Assembly (NCBI GenBank): GCA_030950835.1
Contig: JAUZQU010000032.1
Span: forward strand, 1-5,572
Direction: 5' to 3'
Source: Mariprofundaceae bacterium
Lineage (GTDB): Bacteria > Pseudomonadota > Zetaproteobacteria > Mariprofundales > Mariprofundaceae
Length of the DNA: 5,572 nt
Shown here: positions 1 to 5,570 of the stretch, one piece after another
Layout: the number at the start of each line of letters is the position of its first letter
Numbering within the stretch: position 1 is the stretch's first letter
Translations under genes and position numbers: made by a program
Notes under the pieces: model-generated
The model's database searches: none
The model's input: the letters and a program-made list of their open reading frames with translations, nothing else
Told to the model about the DNA's origin: nothing

Positions 1-2687
1 GCAACTGCAGAGACTTCATCTTGCCATAAATCAACAGCAAAACGGGCAAAATGGTGGGCAGCACACATCCATGAACCACGCGCTGTAATACCATAGACTT
101 TATGATCATAACCATCACTACCACCACTGGCAAAAGCATCACCCAACCAAAAGTCAGCCGCCAAAGCTTCGGCATTGGCATCATCTGAATAACGCGCCGT
201 ACCTTTATCTGCGGCGACCACCAAGTAGCTATCATTCTCATCGGACTCATCAATTTTAATGCCTGTAGGTGCTACGGTGCCACTGCTGACGCGGTTATCG
301 GATATGGATAATAAAGCACGAATAAACAAACGGTATTGTGCCAACACAAAGTCTGCACCTTCACCATCACGCACCACAAAACCACCTTTGGCACCTGTAG
401 GCACAATTTGTCCATTTTTGACCACTTGTGTTGCCATCAATTCCAATACTTCTGTGCGGAAATCACTTGGCCTATCCGAAAAACGCAAACCACCCCTTGC
501 CACAAAACCGCCACGCAAATGTACACCTTCCATATTCACCCCATGGACAAATATTTCACGGTAAGGGCGGGGTAAAGGAGCAAAATCTAAGCTTTGTGGA
601 TTGAGTTTGATGGCGAGAGCTTGCCCTTGTTGGCGAGCCCAAGCATTACAACGCACACTGGCATGAATCAATGCTTCTAAAGCATGAAACCAAGTGTCTT
701 CTTTCAAACTTTGCACTTCCAACATCGCTTCTTTAAACTTGAGTTTGGCTTGTTGTAAATAGGCTTCTGGCATGGATGGGCGATGTTTACCTTCAAATAC
801 ACGGAATAAACACAAACTTACCTTGGTTTGTTTAATCATCATGGCTGAAAGCGCAGCCGCAGACACATCAGGCATCAATTGGGTTAAGTGGTTGCGCAAG
901 GCAATCAAAGCCAAAACATCACGGGTGCCTAAACCACAAAGAATCACCAAAGCATTAAGTGGATCATGGTCTGCTTCATGGTTGAACACATCTTGAATAC
1001 CATGGCATAACCTTGGCAGACCTTCGGAATGTAGTTGTTCAGGAGCTAAACAAACAAATCGGCTGATGTGCATTTTTTTATCGTGATATTGAAAGGGAAC
1101 CAAAGTTTGTTCCATGGTAATCAGGGCAAAGGCATTGAGTTTTTCGGTCATCATTGCTAGAGGTTCTTGTGTGGGTGCCAACATATGGATTTCCACCATA
1201 TGTTCATCATCATTATGGATTAAATGCATGCGCACTTTGCTTTGCTGTTGCTCCAATACTTGTTCACGCACCAAGACATCGCGCACAAATTGTTCAGCAG
1301 GAAACTGGTCTTGATAACGCAGTGGCAGTTGATTTAACTCTTGTAAGGCATCATGTAATAAGGGGGCGGGCAAGCTTTCTTGCAACAACACTTTTCGCGC
1401 TTGGTCTTTCCAAAAAATTACACATTGACGCATGGCATGTTGTAAACTTTCAGGGTGCGGCCATTGTGTAGTTTGCACGGCAACAAAAATAAGATGCGTA
1501 GAGCCTACAGTATAATGTTCATGTCCAAATAGAGTGAAATGTAGGTCTTCTAAGGTTTGCTGCATGGTTGCCCAGATATTATTGCCAAAACGTTGGTTGT
1601 TCACAGCGATAAGTAGGTATTCGATGTGTCCAATGCTGGGGTTGAGTCGGGCGGTGACGACTTGGGTAGGGCTGTTCATGTCCACAATGGCTTTGAAGGG
1701 TTTTAACCATTGTAATACGGGGATGGCTTGCAATAGTGGCTTGGGTGCGCGATCAAATAAGGTGCGTATTTCACGTTGATAAAATGCGGATTGTTGCAAG
1801 GCATGATCTGCCGATAAGTCAGCCCAACGTTGCTTGAGGTGGGGTAAACGTGAGGCATTGATGTATCGCGCTCCACGCGAGAAATGACCAATGACTACAG
1901 CAACTTGAGGTTTGCCATCTTCTAACCAGCAGATGCGTATGGCTTCGACATGAATCGAGCTGTATAAATGGGCGAAAGTGGAGGGCAAATGCAACCAATG
2001 GATGCCTGCTTCTGCGGTGTCGAGCATGTTTTGCACATCGTTGGCAAAAGAGGGCATGATATGGTTGAGTAAACTTTTGTTTTTACAGATACCGAGGTCT
2101 TTATGGTTATGTTTGGCATGTAAGATGCCAAAAAGGATATAATGATCATCCAACATCCATTGTATGAGGGCGCTGTCGATGTGTTGTTCAGCTGCTAAAG
2201 ATATGCTCATCTGCTCTAAATGCTGCTGCATAGGCTGGAAATCTTGTACGCTGTGTTGTACACCTTGTAAGATAGATTGGATGTGACGCTGAATCAGCTC
2301 AATATTGGTCGTGGTTGCTGCGGGAAGGTGAATAGCCAGCAATAACATGTTGTTTTCACCATTGGTTTGAGGCTGAGTTAAGGCTAATCCTTGCTCCTGC
2401 CTAGCAAACAATACGGATTGCTGTTGCACAGGTTGTATCTGTTGTTTTTGTAGATAGGCACGAATGGCATCAGGGTAAAAGGCTTGGTCTGGACAATGCA
2501 CCATTAAAATATAACGGTGCAAACGACCATGGGAGAGCATTTGATATGCCACGCCCGATGTTGTTTTCTTTTTCGTGAGCAGTTGGCTTGCCAGTTGAAT
2601 GACCGTAGCCTGAATTCGCCCGTGGGTGACACGGCTTTCCCATGCTGGTTGAAATAGTTGGATTAAACTTGCTCTTAATGTACGCAT
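1..2687 (-). CDS. gdhB: NAD-specific glutamate dehydrogenase, large (GDH180) type, 3' end missing
   Basis: Catalyses NAD-dependent oxidative deamination of glutamate to 2-oxoglutarate and ammonia in the cytoplasm. The frame is open from the ATG at 2687 to the left edge, 895 complete codons, and has no stop of its own in the window. The ATG is secure: an in-frame TAA lies four codons upstream (2697-2699) and AAGG sits 7 bases before it. Residues 1 to about 700 fit the long regulatory N-terminal region of this family (ACT-like and helical domains by family knowledge; I recognise them only loosely). The catalytic part is unmistakable: HGVNMEGVHLRGG starting at 715, GGLRFSDR at 732-739, VPTGAKGGFV around Lys767 (the conserved substrate-binding lysine region), ADKGTARYSD near 825 and DFWLGDAFASGG from Asp845 followed by GYDHK. 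Family members are usually near 1,600 residues, so roughly 700 are probably missing to the left. Many relatives have Trp where this protein has Phe736. It is transcribed divergently from rluA. The symbol follows Pseudomonas usage. Confidence 0.95.
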   Translation of the reverse strand, partial: MRTLRASLIQLFQPAWESRVTHGRIQATVIQLASQLLTKKKTTSGVAYQMLSHGRLHRYILMVHCPDQAFYPDAIRAYLQKQQIQPVQQQSVLFARQEQGLALTQPQTNGENNMLLLAIHLPAATTTNIELIQRHIQSILQGVQHSVQDFQPMQQHLEQMSISLAAEQHIDSALIQWMLDDHYILFGILHAKHNHKDLGICKNKSLLNHIMPSFANDVQNMLDTAEAGIHWLHLPSTFAHLYSSIHVEAIRICWLEDGKPQVAVVIGHFSRGARYINASRLPHLKQRWADLSADHALQQSAFYQREIRTLFDRAPKPLLQAIPVLQWLKPFKAIVDMNSPTQVVTARLNPSIGHIEYLLIAVNNQRFGNNIWATMQQTLEDLHFTLFGHEHYTVGSTHLIFVAVQTTQWPHPESLQHAMRQCVIFWKDQARKVLLQESLPAPLLHDALQELNQLPLRYQDQFPAEQFVRDVLVREQVLEQQQSKVRMHLIHNDDEHMVEIHMLAPTQEPLAMMTEKLNAFALITMEQTLVPFQYHDKKMHISRFVCLAPEQLHSEGLPRLCHGIQDVFNHEADHDPLNALVILCGLGTRDVLALIALRNHLTQLMPDVSAAALSAMMIKQTKVSLCLFRVFEGKHRPSMPEAYLQQAKLKFKEAMLEVQSLKEDTWFHALEALIHASVRCNAWARQQGQALAIKLNPQSLDFAPLPRPYREIFVHGVNMEGVHLRGGFVARGGLRFSDRPSDFRTEVLELMATQVVKNGQIVPTGAKGGFVVRDGEGADFVLAQYRLFIRALLSISDNRVSSGTVAPTGIKIDESDENDSYLVVAADKGTARYSDDANAEALAADFWLGDAFASGGSDGYDHKVYGITARGSWMCAAHHFARFAVDLWQDEVSAV

Positions 2688-2694
2688 ATGAATA

Positions 2695-2699
2695 CCTTA
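2695..2699 (-). promoter_or_regulatory. Ribosome binding site of the glutamate dehydrogenase gene
   Basis: On the minus strand TAAGG lies 7 bases before the ATG at 2687. It overlaps an in-frame TAA stop, which together with the spacing excludes any upstream start. Confidence 0.7.
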
Positions 2700-2710
2700 G
2701 CCTATTTTCT

Positions 2711-2737
2711 AAAATATTGTTAGTTGATACGTGTCAA
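2711..2737 (-). promoter_or_regulatory. Candidate promoter for the glutamate dehydrogenase gene
   Basis: A perfect TTGACA -35 hexamer is read on the minus strand at 2737-2732. The best -10 match is TATTTT (four of six consensus bases) at 2716-2711, with a short 15-base spacer. The perfect -35 is the stronger part; the -10 assignment is uncertain. It would place the transcript start about 15-20 bases upstream of the start codon. Confidence 0.35.
2724..2737. repeat. Imperfect 14-bp palindrome, possible shared operator
   Basis: TTGATACGTGTCAA reads the same on both strands at 12 of 14 positions and is centred on ACGT. It lies between the divergent glutamate dehydrogenase and rluA genes. Its left half is the candidate rluA -35 box and its right half the perfect TTGACA of the opposing promoter. 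Size and placement fit a dimeric repressor site, but part of the symmetry is explained by two back-to-back -35 boxes. No regulator family is assigned. Confidence 0.35.
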
Positions 2738-2751
2738 TCAGCATCAATGAT
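2724..2751 (+). promoter_or_regulatory. Candidate promoter for rluA
   Basis: TTGATA (five of six to the -35 consensus) at 2724-2729 is followed after 16 bases by AATGAT (four of six to the -10 consensus) at 2746-2751. It would start transcription near 2758, giving a leader of about 50 bases that contains the inverted repeat at 2768-2791. The -35 box occupies the left half of the palindrome shared with the opposing promoter. This is a consensus match only. Confidence 0.3.
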
Positions 2752-2767
2752 AGCAGCTAAGCACATC

Positions 2768-2791
2768 ACATGCCAAAAGACGAAGGCATGT
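2768..2791. repeat. Perfect 7-bp inverted repeat upstream of rluA
   Basis: ACATGCC at 2768-2774 is matched by its exact complement GGCATGT at 2785-2791 around a 10-base A-rich loop. No T-run follows, so it is not a typical terminator. It lies 9 bases before the rluA ribosome binding site and would form a small hairpin in the leader RNA, or could be a protein binding site in DNA. Confidence 0.5.
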
Positions 2792-2800
2792 TTATGGGTT

Positions 2801-2806
2801 AAGGTG
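2801..2806 (+). promoter_or_regulatory. Ribosome binding site of rluA
   Basis: AAGGTG begins 10 bases before the ATG at 2811, leaving 6 bases after the AAGG core. The nearby ATGs at 2788 and 2794 are in other frames, so this site supports the 2811 start. Confidence 0.75.
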
Positions 2807-2810
2807 CGCC

Positions 2811-3470
2811 ATGCGTTATCTTTATCAACCACCACCTGCACAAGCTTTACACATCTTATTTCAAGATGAAACGATATTGATGGTGGACAAACCCAGTGGT
2901 TTATTGTCTGTGCCTGGTCGGGGTGAGGATAGGCAAGACTGTATGAGCAGTCGTGTGCAAGATGTGTTCCCAGAAGCGTTGGTGGTGCATAGGTTGGATA
3001 TGTCTACGTCGGGCATCATGGTATTTGCGCTTAACCAAGCTATGCAGCGAGACTTGAATGCCTTGTTTGCCAACCGAGAAGTGCATAAAACATATACGGC
3101 TGTGGTGCATGGATTGCTTGTTGAAGATAAGGGTGAAATCAATCAGCCTTTGATGACAGACTGGGAGAATCGTCCGCGTCAAAAAATTGATACAGAGCAT
3201 GGAAAAGCTTCAAAGACTTTATACCAAGTCGTCAGCAGGGATGTAGAAAAGCAGACTTGTGTGTTGTGTTTAACACCAATTACAGGGCGTTCGCACCAAC
3301 TTCGGCTGCATATGGCATGGTTAGAACACCCTATATTGGGCGATAAGTTTTATGCTCCACGAGCAGTGCAACAACAAGCAGATAGATTATTATTACATGC
3401 TACATCTATACGTTTCCAACATCCTATCAGCCAAGAGATGTTGGATATACATTGTGCGCTTGGTTGGTAA
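2811..3470 (+). CDS. rluA: Dual-specificity 23S rRNA / tRNA pseudouridine synthase RluA
   Basis: Isomerises uridine to pseudouridine; in E. coli RluA acts on U746 of 23S rRNA and U32 of certain tRNAs. The protein is 219 residues, the same length I recall for E. coli RluA, and has no S4 RNA-binding domain, as expected for RluA rather than RluC or RluD. Motifs in order: DKPSGLLSVPGR at 26-37, the catalytic motif HRLDMSTSG at 60-68 with nucleophile Asp63, the WENRPRQK segment from Trp118, TGRSHQLRLHM at 158-168, HPILGDKFYA at 173-182 and LLLHA at 193-197. All are intact. NRP followed by a basic stretch and the SVPGR motif are typical of RluA itself. It is a single gene with its own ribosome binding site, divergent from glutamate dehydrogenase and convergent with the DHH gene. 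Specificity for both RNAs is inferred from family resemblance. Confidence 0.95.
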   Translation: MRYLYQPPPAQALHILFQDETILMVDKPSGLLSVPGRGEDRQDCMSSRVQDVFPEALVVHRLDMSTSGIMVFALNQAMQRDLNALFANREVHKTYTAVVHGLLVEDKGEINQPLMTDWENRPRQKIDTEHGKASKTLYQVVSRDVEKQTCVLCLTPITGRSHQLRLHMAWLEHPILGDKFYAPRAVQQQADRLLLHATSIRFQHPISQEMLDIHCALGW

Positions 3471-3478
3471 GGTGCACA
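3453..3478 (+). terminator. Weak hairpin over the rluA stop codon
   Basis: TGTGCGCT (3453-3460) can pair with GGTGCACA (3471-3478) in the plus-strand RNA: six Watson-Crick pairs and two G-U pairs around a 10-base loop that contains the TAA. Only a poor T-run follows, so intrinsic termination would be inefficient. Read on the minus strand the wobbles become mismatches. It is the only terminator-like structure seen in the 21-base gap between the convergent genes. Confidence 0.2.
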
Positions 3479-3491
3479 GGTAAGGCGTTGT

Positions 3492-4451
3492 TTACTGACT
3501 ATACTGCTGTTGGAAAGCTTGGATAAAATCTTCAAGTAAATGTGGGGGTAGATCATTGATGCCAGCCGCCGCTTTACGACCACCGCCAGTAGGAAACTGC
3601 ATACATAAAATGTCTGCACCTTCTTTGCGTTGTAAAGGTGCGCGCACGCTGATGCGATAGTGACCATTTTCTATATGGCTAATCATAGCATGTGCCCGAT
3701 GGGGGTATTGTCTGGCTAAATCATTGGCATAAACCCCTGAAACACGGCGTGACCATGCCTCTTGGGGCAACATGATGACTGCAGTATCGGCGTTGTTGCT
3801 TTGAATATCCAAAGCTTTGGCTTTTTCGATGTCCGAGGCGAAACCTTGGCTTAGAACTTGAAATGCAGCTGTTTGTGCGATGAAATCAAAGGGGTTGCTG
3901 AAAGGTTTTAAGGTTAAATACAGCTCTTGGGGGTGGAAATAGAGATCATCCAAGCTTTCGCCATAACCATTATAATTGAGCAGCGTACCTAGATGTTCAA
4001 GTTGCTGTAGCTGTTCTGCGGAGAGGTTGAGGGGTGTTGCAGCGGCTCTTGCAGCTTCATATAAATTATCGCCAAACGCAGCCACCACAGCCCAAGCTAC
4101 ATAAGCACCTTGCAGGTAGTCATTGACCAATAAACTGGTGCAAACATCGGCGTGGGTATTGATGAAGGCTTCTAAATGTTCGTGCCTTGGTATGTCGCCT
4201 GCAAAATGATGGTCGAAATAACGTATGGTGGCACCAAGTTCTAAATTCTGCCGTAAGGCAGCACGATTTTTGTCCAAAGAAACGTCTAAAACGGTGATAA
4301 CATCACCCTTATTAGCTTGAACACGTTGCAGCAAAGCAATATCACGTTTAACACCTGTGATGAGGGTGCTGTTGAGTGGTTCTGCCAAACGCAGTTGATG
4401 CAAGGCGCACAAACCATCTGCATCACCATTAAAAACATCGAAATAAGTCAT
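3492..4451 (-). CDS. DHH/DHHA1-family phosphoesterase-like protein
   Basis: A 319-residue soluble protein with the layout of the DHH superfamily, whose members hydrolyse phosphodiester or phosphoanhydride bonds in nanoRNA, pAp, cyclic dinucleotides or polyphosphates using Mn2+ or Mg2+. Motif I is FNGDADGLCALH with Asp10 and Asp12; motif II is VLDVSLD with Asp56; motif III is the FDHH triad at 79-82. A DHHA1-like end has TGGGRKAAAG at 288-297. Two departures stand out. Asn8 sits where many relatives have a metal-binding His, and Arg292 sits where the GGGH signature has His. The metal aspartates remain, so it may be active with altered substrate preference; the substrate is unknown. No signal peptide or membrane segment is apparent. 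Its ATG lies 30 bases after the arsM stop, in the same frame, with AAAGGTGA 10 bases before it, so it is probably the second gene of an arsM operon. A c-di-AMP or pAp phosphatase role is possible but not shown. Confidence 0.85.
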   Translation of the reverse strand: MTYFDVFNGDADGLCALHQLRLAEPLNSTLITGVKRDIALLQRVQANKGDVITVLDVSLDKNRAALRQNLELGATIRYFDHHFAGDIPRHEHLEAFINTHADVCTSLLVNDYLQGAYVAWAVVAAFGDNLYEAARAAATPLNLSAEQLQQLEHLGTLLNYNGYGESLDDLYFHPQELYLTLKPFSNPFDFIAQTAAFQVLSQGFASDIEKAKALDIQSNNADTAVIMLPQEAWSRRVSGVYANDLARQYPHRAHAMISHIENGHYRISVRAPLQRKEGADILCMQFPTGGGRKAAAGINDLPPHLLEDFIQAFQQQYSQ

Positions 4452-4461
4452 ATCTAAATAT

Positions 4462-4469
4462 TCACCTTT
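4462..4469 (-). promoter_or_regulatory. Ribosome binding site of the DHH gene
   Basis: AAAGGTGA on the minus strand is a good anti-16S match, but 10 bases separate it from the ATG at 4451, slightly longer than usual. It lies wholly in the arsM-DHH gap, so the DHH gene can be translated independently of arsM. Confidence 0.6.
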
Positions 4470-4481
4470 GCAATAATAAGC

Positions 4482-5312
4482 TTAACAACAGCTTGTTTTG
4501 CCATTGGGTTTAATGGCTTCAATATGGGCAGAAACCACATAGTCTTCTACACCTCGCCCAGGCGCCCAATCGCGTAAAAATTCGCGCGAAGCATCTTTAG
4601 GGGTAATGCGAATACAAGAGAAACCAGCTTTTTCCATCATTTGTTGCAAATCATCTATCAACTCAGCACCTGCCATGCAACCAGCATGTAAGACGGGGTC
4701 ATTTTTCATCTCATCAGGCATCACTGCCGTTGCCACCACATCGGAGACGGCCAAACGACCACCTGCTTTTAAAATGCGGAAGACATCATTGAACACTTGT
4801 TGTTTATTGGGTGATAAGTTGATAACGCAGTTAGAAATGATGACATCCGCCGTGTTATCAGCAACAGGCAGGTTTTCAATTTCACCAAGGCGAAACTCCA
4901 CTTGCGAAAACTGCCCTTTTTCCGCATTTTTCCGCGCTTTACTAATCATGGTAGGCGTCATATCAATGCCAATGACTTTGCCAGACTTGCCCACTTCGGC
5001 TGCTGCCAAGAAAACATCAAAACCACCGCCACTGCCCAAGTCCACTACAGTTTCCCCAACTTTTAACGAAGCAATAGCCCGTGGATTACCACAGCCCAAA
5101 CCCATATCTGCACCTTCTGGAACAGCCTTTAAATCATCTTCAGAGTAACCCAAACGTGTAGAGATTAGTGTGTTGATGGCATCATCATCAGAGACACCAC
5201 AACAACTTGCCACTTCGCCAGAGCATGCCCCATCATTGCTCGCTTCTGCGACTTTAGCATAACTTTCACGCACATTTTGGCGAATTTCATCCATTTCTTG
5301 TTGTTTACTCAT
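4482..5312 (-). CDS. arsM: Arsenite S-adenosylmethionine methyltransferase ArsM
   Basis: Transfers methyl groups from S-adenosylmethionine to trivalent arsenic, giving mono-, di- and trimethylated arsenicals for detoxification or volatilisation in the cytoplasm. The protein is 276 residues, usual for bacterial ArsM. The Rossmann methyltransferase core has VVDLGSGGGFD at 89-99 (motif I), the acidic IGIDMTP at 114-120, and a hydrophobic motif followed by SNCVINLSP at 160-168. Arsenic-binding cysteines can be matched to the family: Cys37/Cys38 in the N-terminal SCCG, Cys74 in GLGCGNP, Cys162 in SNCVINL and Cys212 in GCMAGA. This full set separates it from plain UbiE/COQ5-type enzymes. The protein ends in Cys275-Cys276, an extra thiol pair. 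The start at 5312 has AGGGG 7 bases upstream. It is the first gene of a probable two-gene unit with the DHH gene. No arsR, arsB or arsC is visible, so an arsenic operon setting is not demonstrated. Confidence 0.93.
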   Translation of the reverse strand: MSKQQEMDEIRQNVRESYAKVAEASNDGACSGEVASCCGVSDDDAINTLISTRLGYSEDDLKAVPEGADMGLGCGNPRAIASLKVGETVVDLGSGGGFDVFLAAAEVGKSGKVIGIDMTPTMISKARKNAEKGQFSQVEFRLGEIENLPVADNTADVIISNCVINLSPNKQQVFNDVFRILKAGGRLAVSDVVATAVMPDEMKNDPVLHAGCMAGAELIDDLQQMMEKAGFSCIRITPKDASREFLRDWAPGRGVEDYVVSAHIEAIKPNGKTSCC

Positions 5313-5319
5313 GTTTAAA

Positions 5320-5324
5320 CCCCT
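5320..5324 (-). promoter_or_regulatory. Ribosome binding site of arsM
   Basis: AGGGG on the minus strand lies 7 bases before the ATG at 5312. The next internal Met (residue 7) has no such site, which favours the longer protein. Confidence 0.6.
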
Positions 5325-5345
5325 GCTGCGTAGAAAAATATAACG

Positions 5346-5373
5346 ATTATTTCGCCGCAGTTTAGTCTGTCGT
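5346..5373 (-). promoter_or_regulatory. Candidate arsM promoter
   Basis: Read on the minus strand, ACGACA (four of six to the -35 consensus) at 5373-5368 is followed after 16 bases by AATAAT (five of six to the -10 consensus) at 5351-5346. A second -10 candidate, TATATT (five of six), lies at 5342-5337 without a convincing -35. Either would give a short leader of roughly 20-30 bases. This is the only promoter-like stretch seen immediately before arsM. Confidence 0.35.
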
Positions 5374-5377
5374 GATG

Positions 5378-5412
5378 ACTTTGACTAGAAGTGCTGAAAA
5401 GATATTCAAAGT
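5378..5412. repeat. Inverted repeat upstream of the arsM promoter, possible operator
   Basis: ACTTTGACTA (5378-5387) and TATTCAAAGT (5403-5412) are inverted copies of each other at 9 of 10 positions, with the outer 7 bases perfect and a 15-base gap. The repeat begins 4 bases upstream of the candidate arsM -35 box. That suits an activator better than a classical blocking repressor. No protein family is assigned. Confidence 0.35.
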
Positions 5413-5422
5413 TGTTAGCGGT

Positions 5423-5467
5423 AAAAAATCTCTTGCCAAATAGCCTTATCAGGCAGGGTTATTTTTT
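5423..5467. terminator. Candidate bidirectional terminator upstream of arsM
   Basis: CTTGCC (5432-5437) pairs with GGCAGG (5452-5457), one pair being G-T. A smaller alternative stem, GCCT/AGGC, lies inside at 5443-5446 and 5451-5454. AAAAAA (5423-5428) flanks the left side and TTTTTT (5462-5467) the right, so each strand has a hairpin followed by a U-run. For minus-strand transcripts it would end a gene located to the right and insulate arsM. The stem is modest, so strength is uncertain. Confidence 0.5.
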
Positions 5468-5468
5468 A

Positions 5469-5570
5469 TTATGAAATTTTATAGGAGTTGATATCCTGCA
5501 TTCGTATAATAAGCGCAATCGATCTAGAGTTAGTGCCCAGCGCATTATTTAGGTAACCGCACTGGTTGTA
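5469..5570 (-). CDS. Possible 3' tail of an unrecognised minus-strand gene
   Basis: On the minus strand one frame is open from the right edge for 33 codons and ends in TAA at 5471-5469, immediately before the terminator-like structure. The other two minus-strand frames stop near the edge. The residues (beginning YNQCGYLNNALG) match no family I recognise. An open run this short is easily produced by chance; the only support is its position next to the terminator. A TATAAT box at 5505-5510 on the plus strand offers a competing reading as a promoter region. Confidence 0.15.
   Translation of the reverse strand, partial: YNQCGYLNNALGTNSRSIALIIRMQDINSYKIS

Noticed and set aside
259..2149. Several plus- and minus-strand open frames of 62-105 codons inside the glutamate dehydrogenase region
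   Set aside because: The 895-codon minus-strand frame carries recognisable dehydrogenase motifs across this stretch; the short frames are out-of-frame or antisense shadows.
2642..2869. A 75-codon plus-strand open frame crossing the gdhB-rluA gap
   Set aside because: It overlaps the starts of two well supported genes in other frames and looks like no known protein.
2861..3200. Two minus-strand open frames of 93 and 99 codons opposite rluA
   Set aside because: They overlap the fully conserved rluA coding sequence and show no protein family features.
4606..5148. A 180-codon plus-strand open frame opposite arsM
   Set aside because: It lies wholly antisense to a gene with intact ArsM motifs, resembles no known family and has no independent support.
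4482..5312. Reading the methyltransferase as a UbiE/COQ5 quinone methyltransferase
   Set aside because: The SNCVINL, GCG and GCMAGA cysteine motifs are specific to arsenite methyltransferases and are not expected in UbiE.
5326..5360. CTGCG/CGCAG inverted repeat flanking the arsM -10 candidates
   Set aside because: Arms are only 5 bases with a 25-base gap, which is expected by chance; noted only because it brackets the promoter.
5529..5570. Possible integron attC-like site at the right edge
   Set aside because: Partial stem symmetry is present but the core sites do not fit the GTTRRRY/RYYYAAC consensus and no integrase or cassette is seen.
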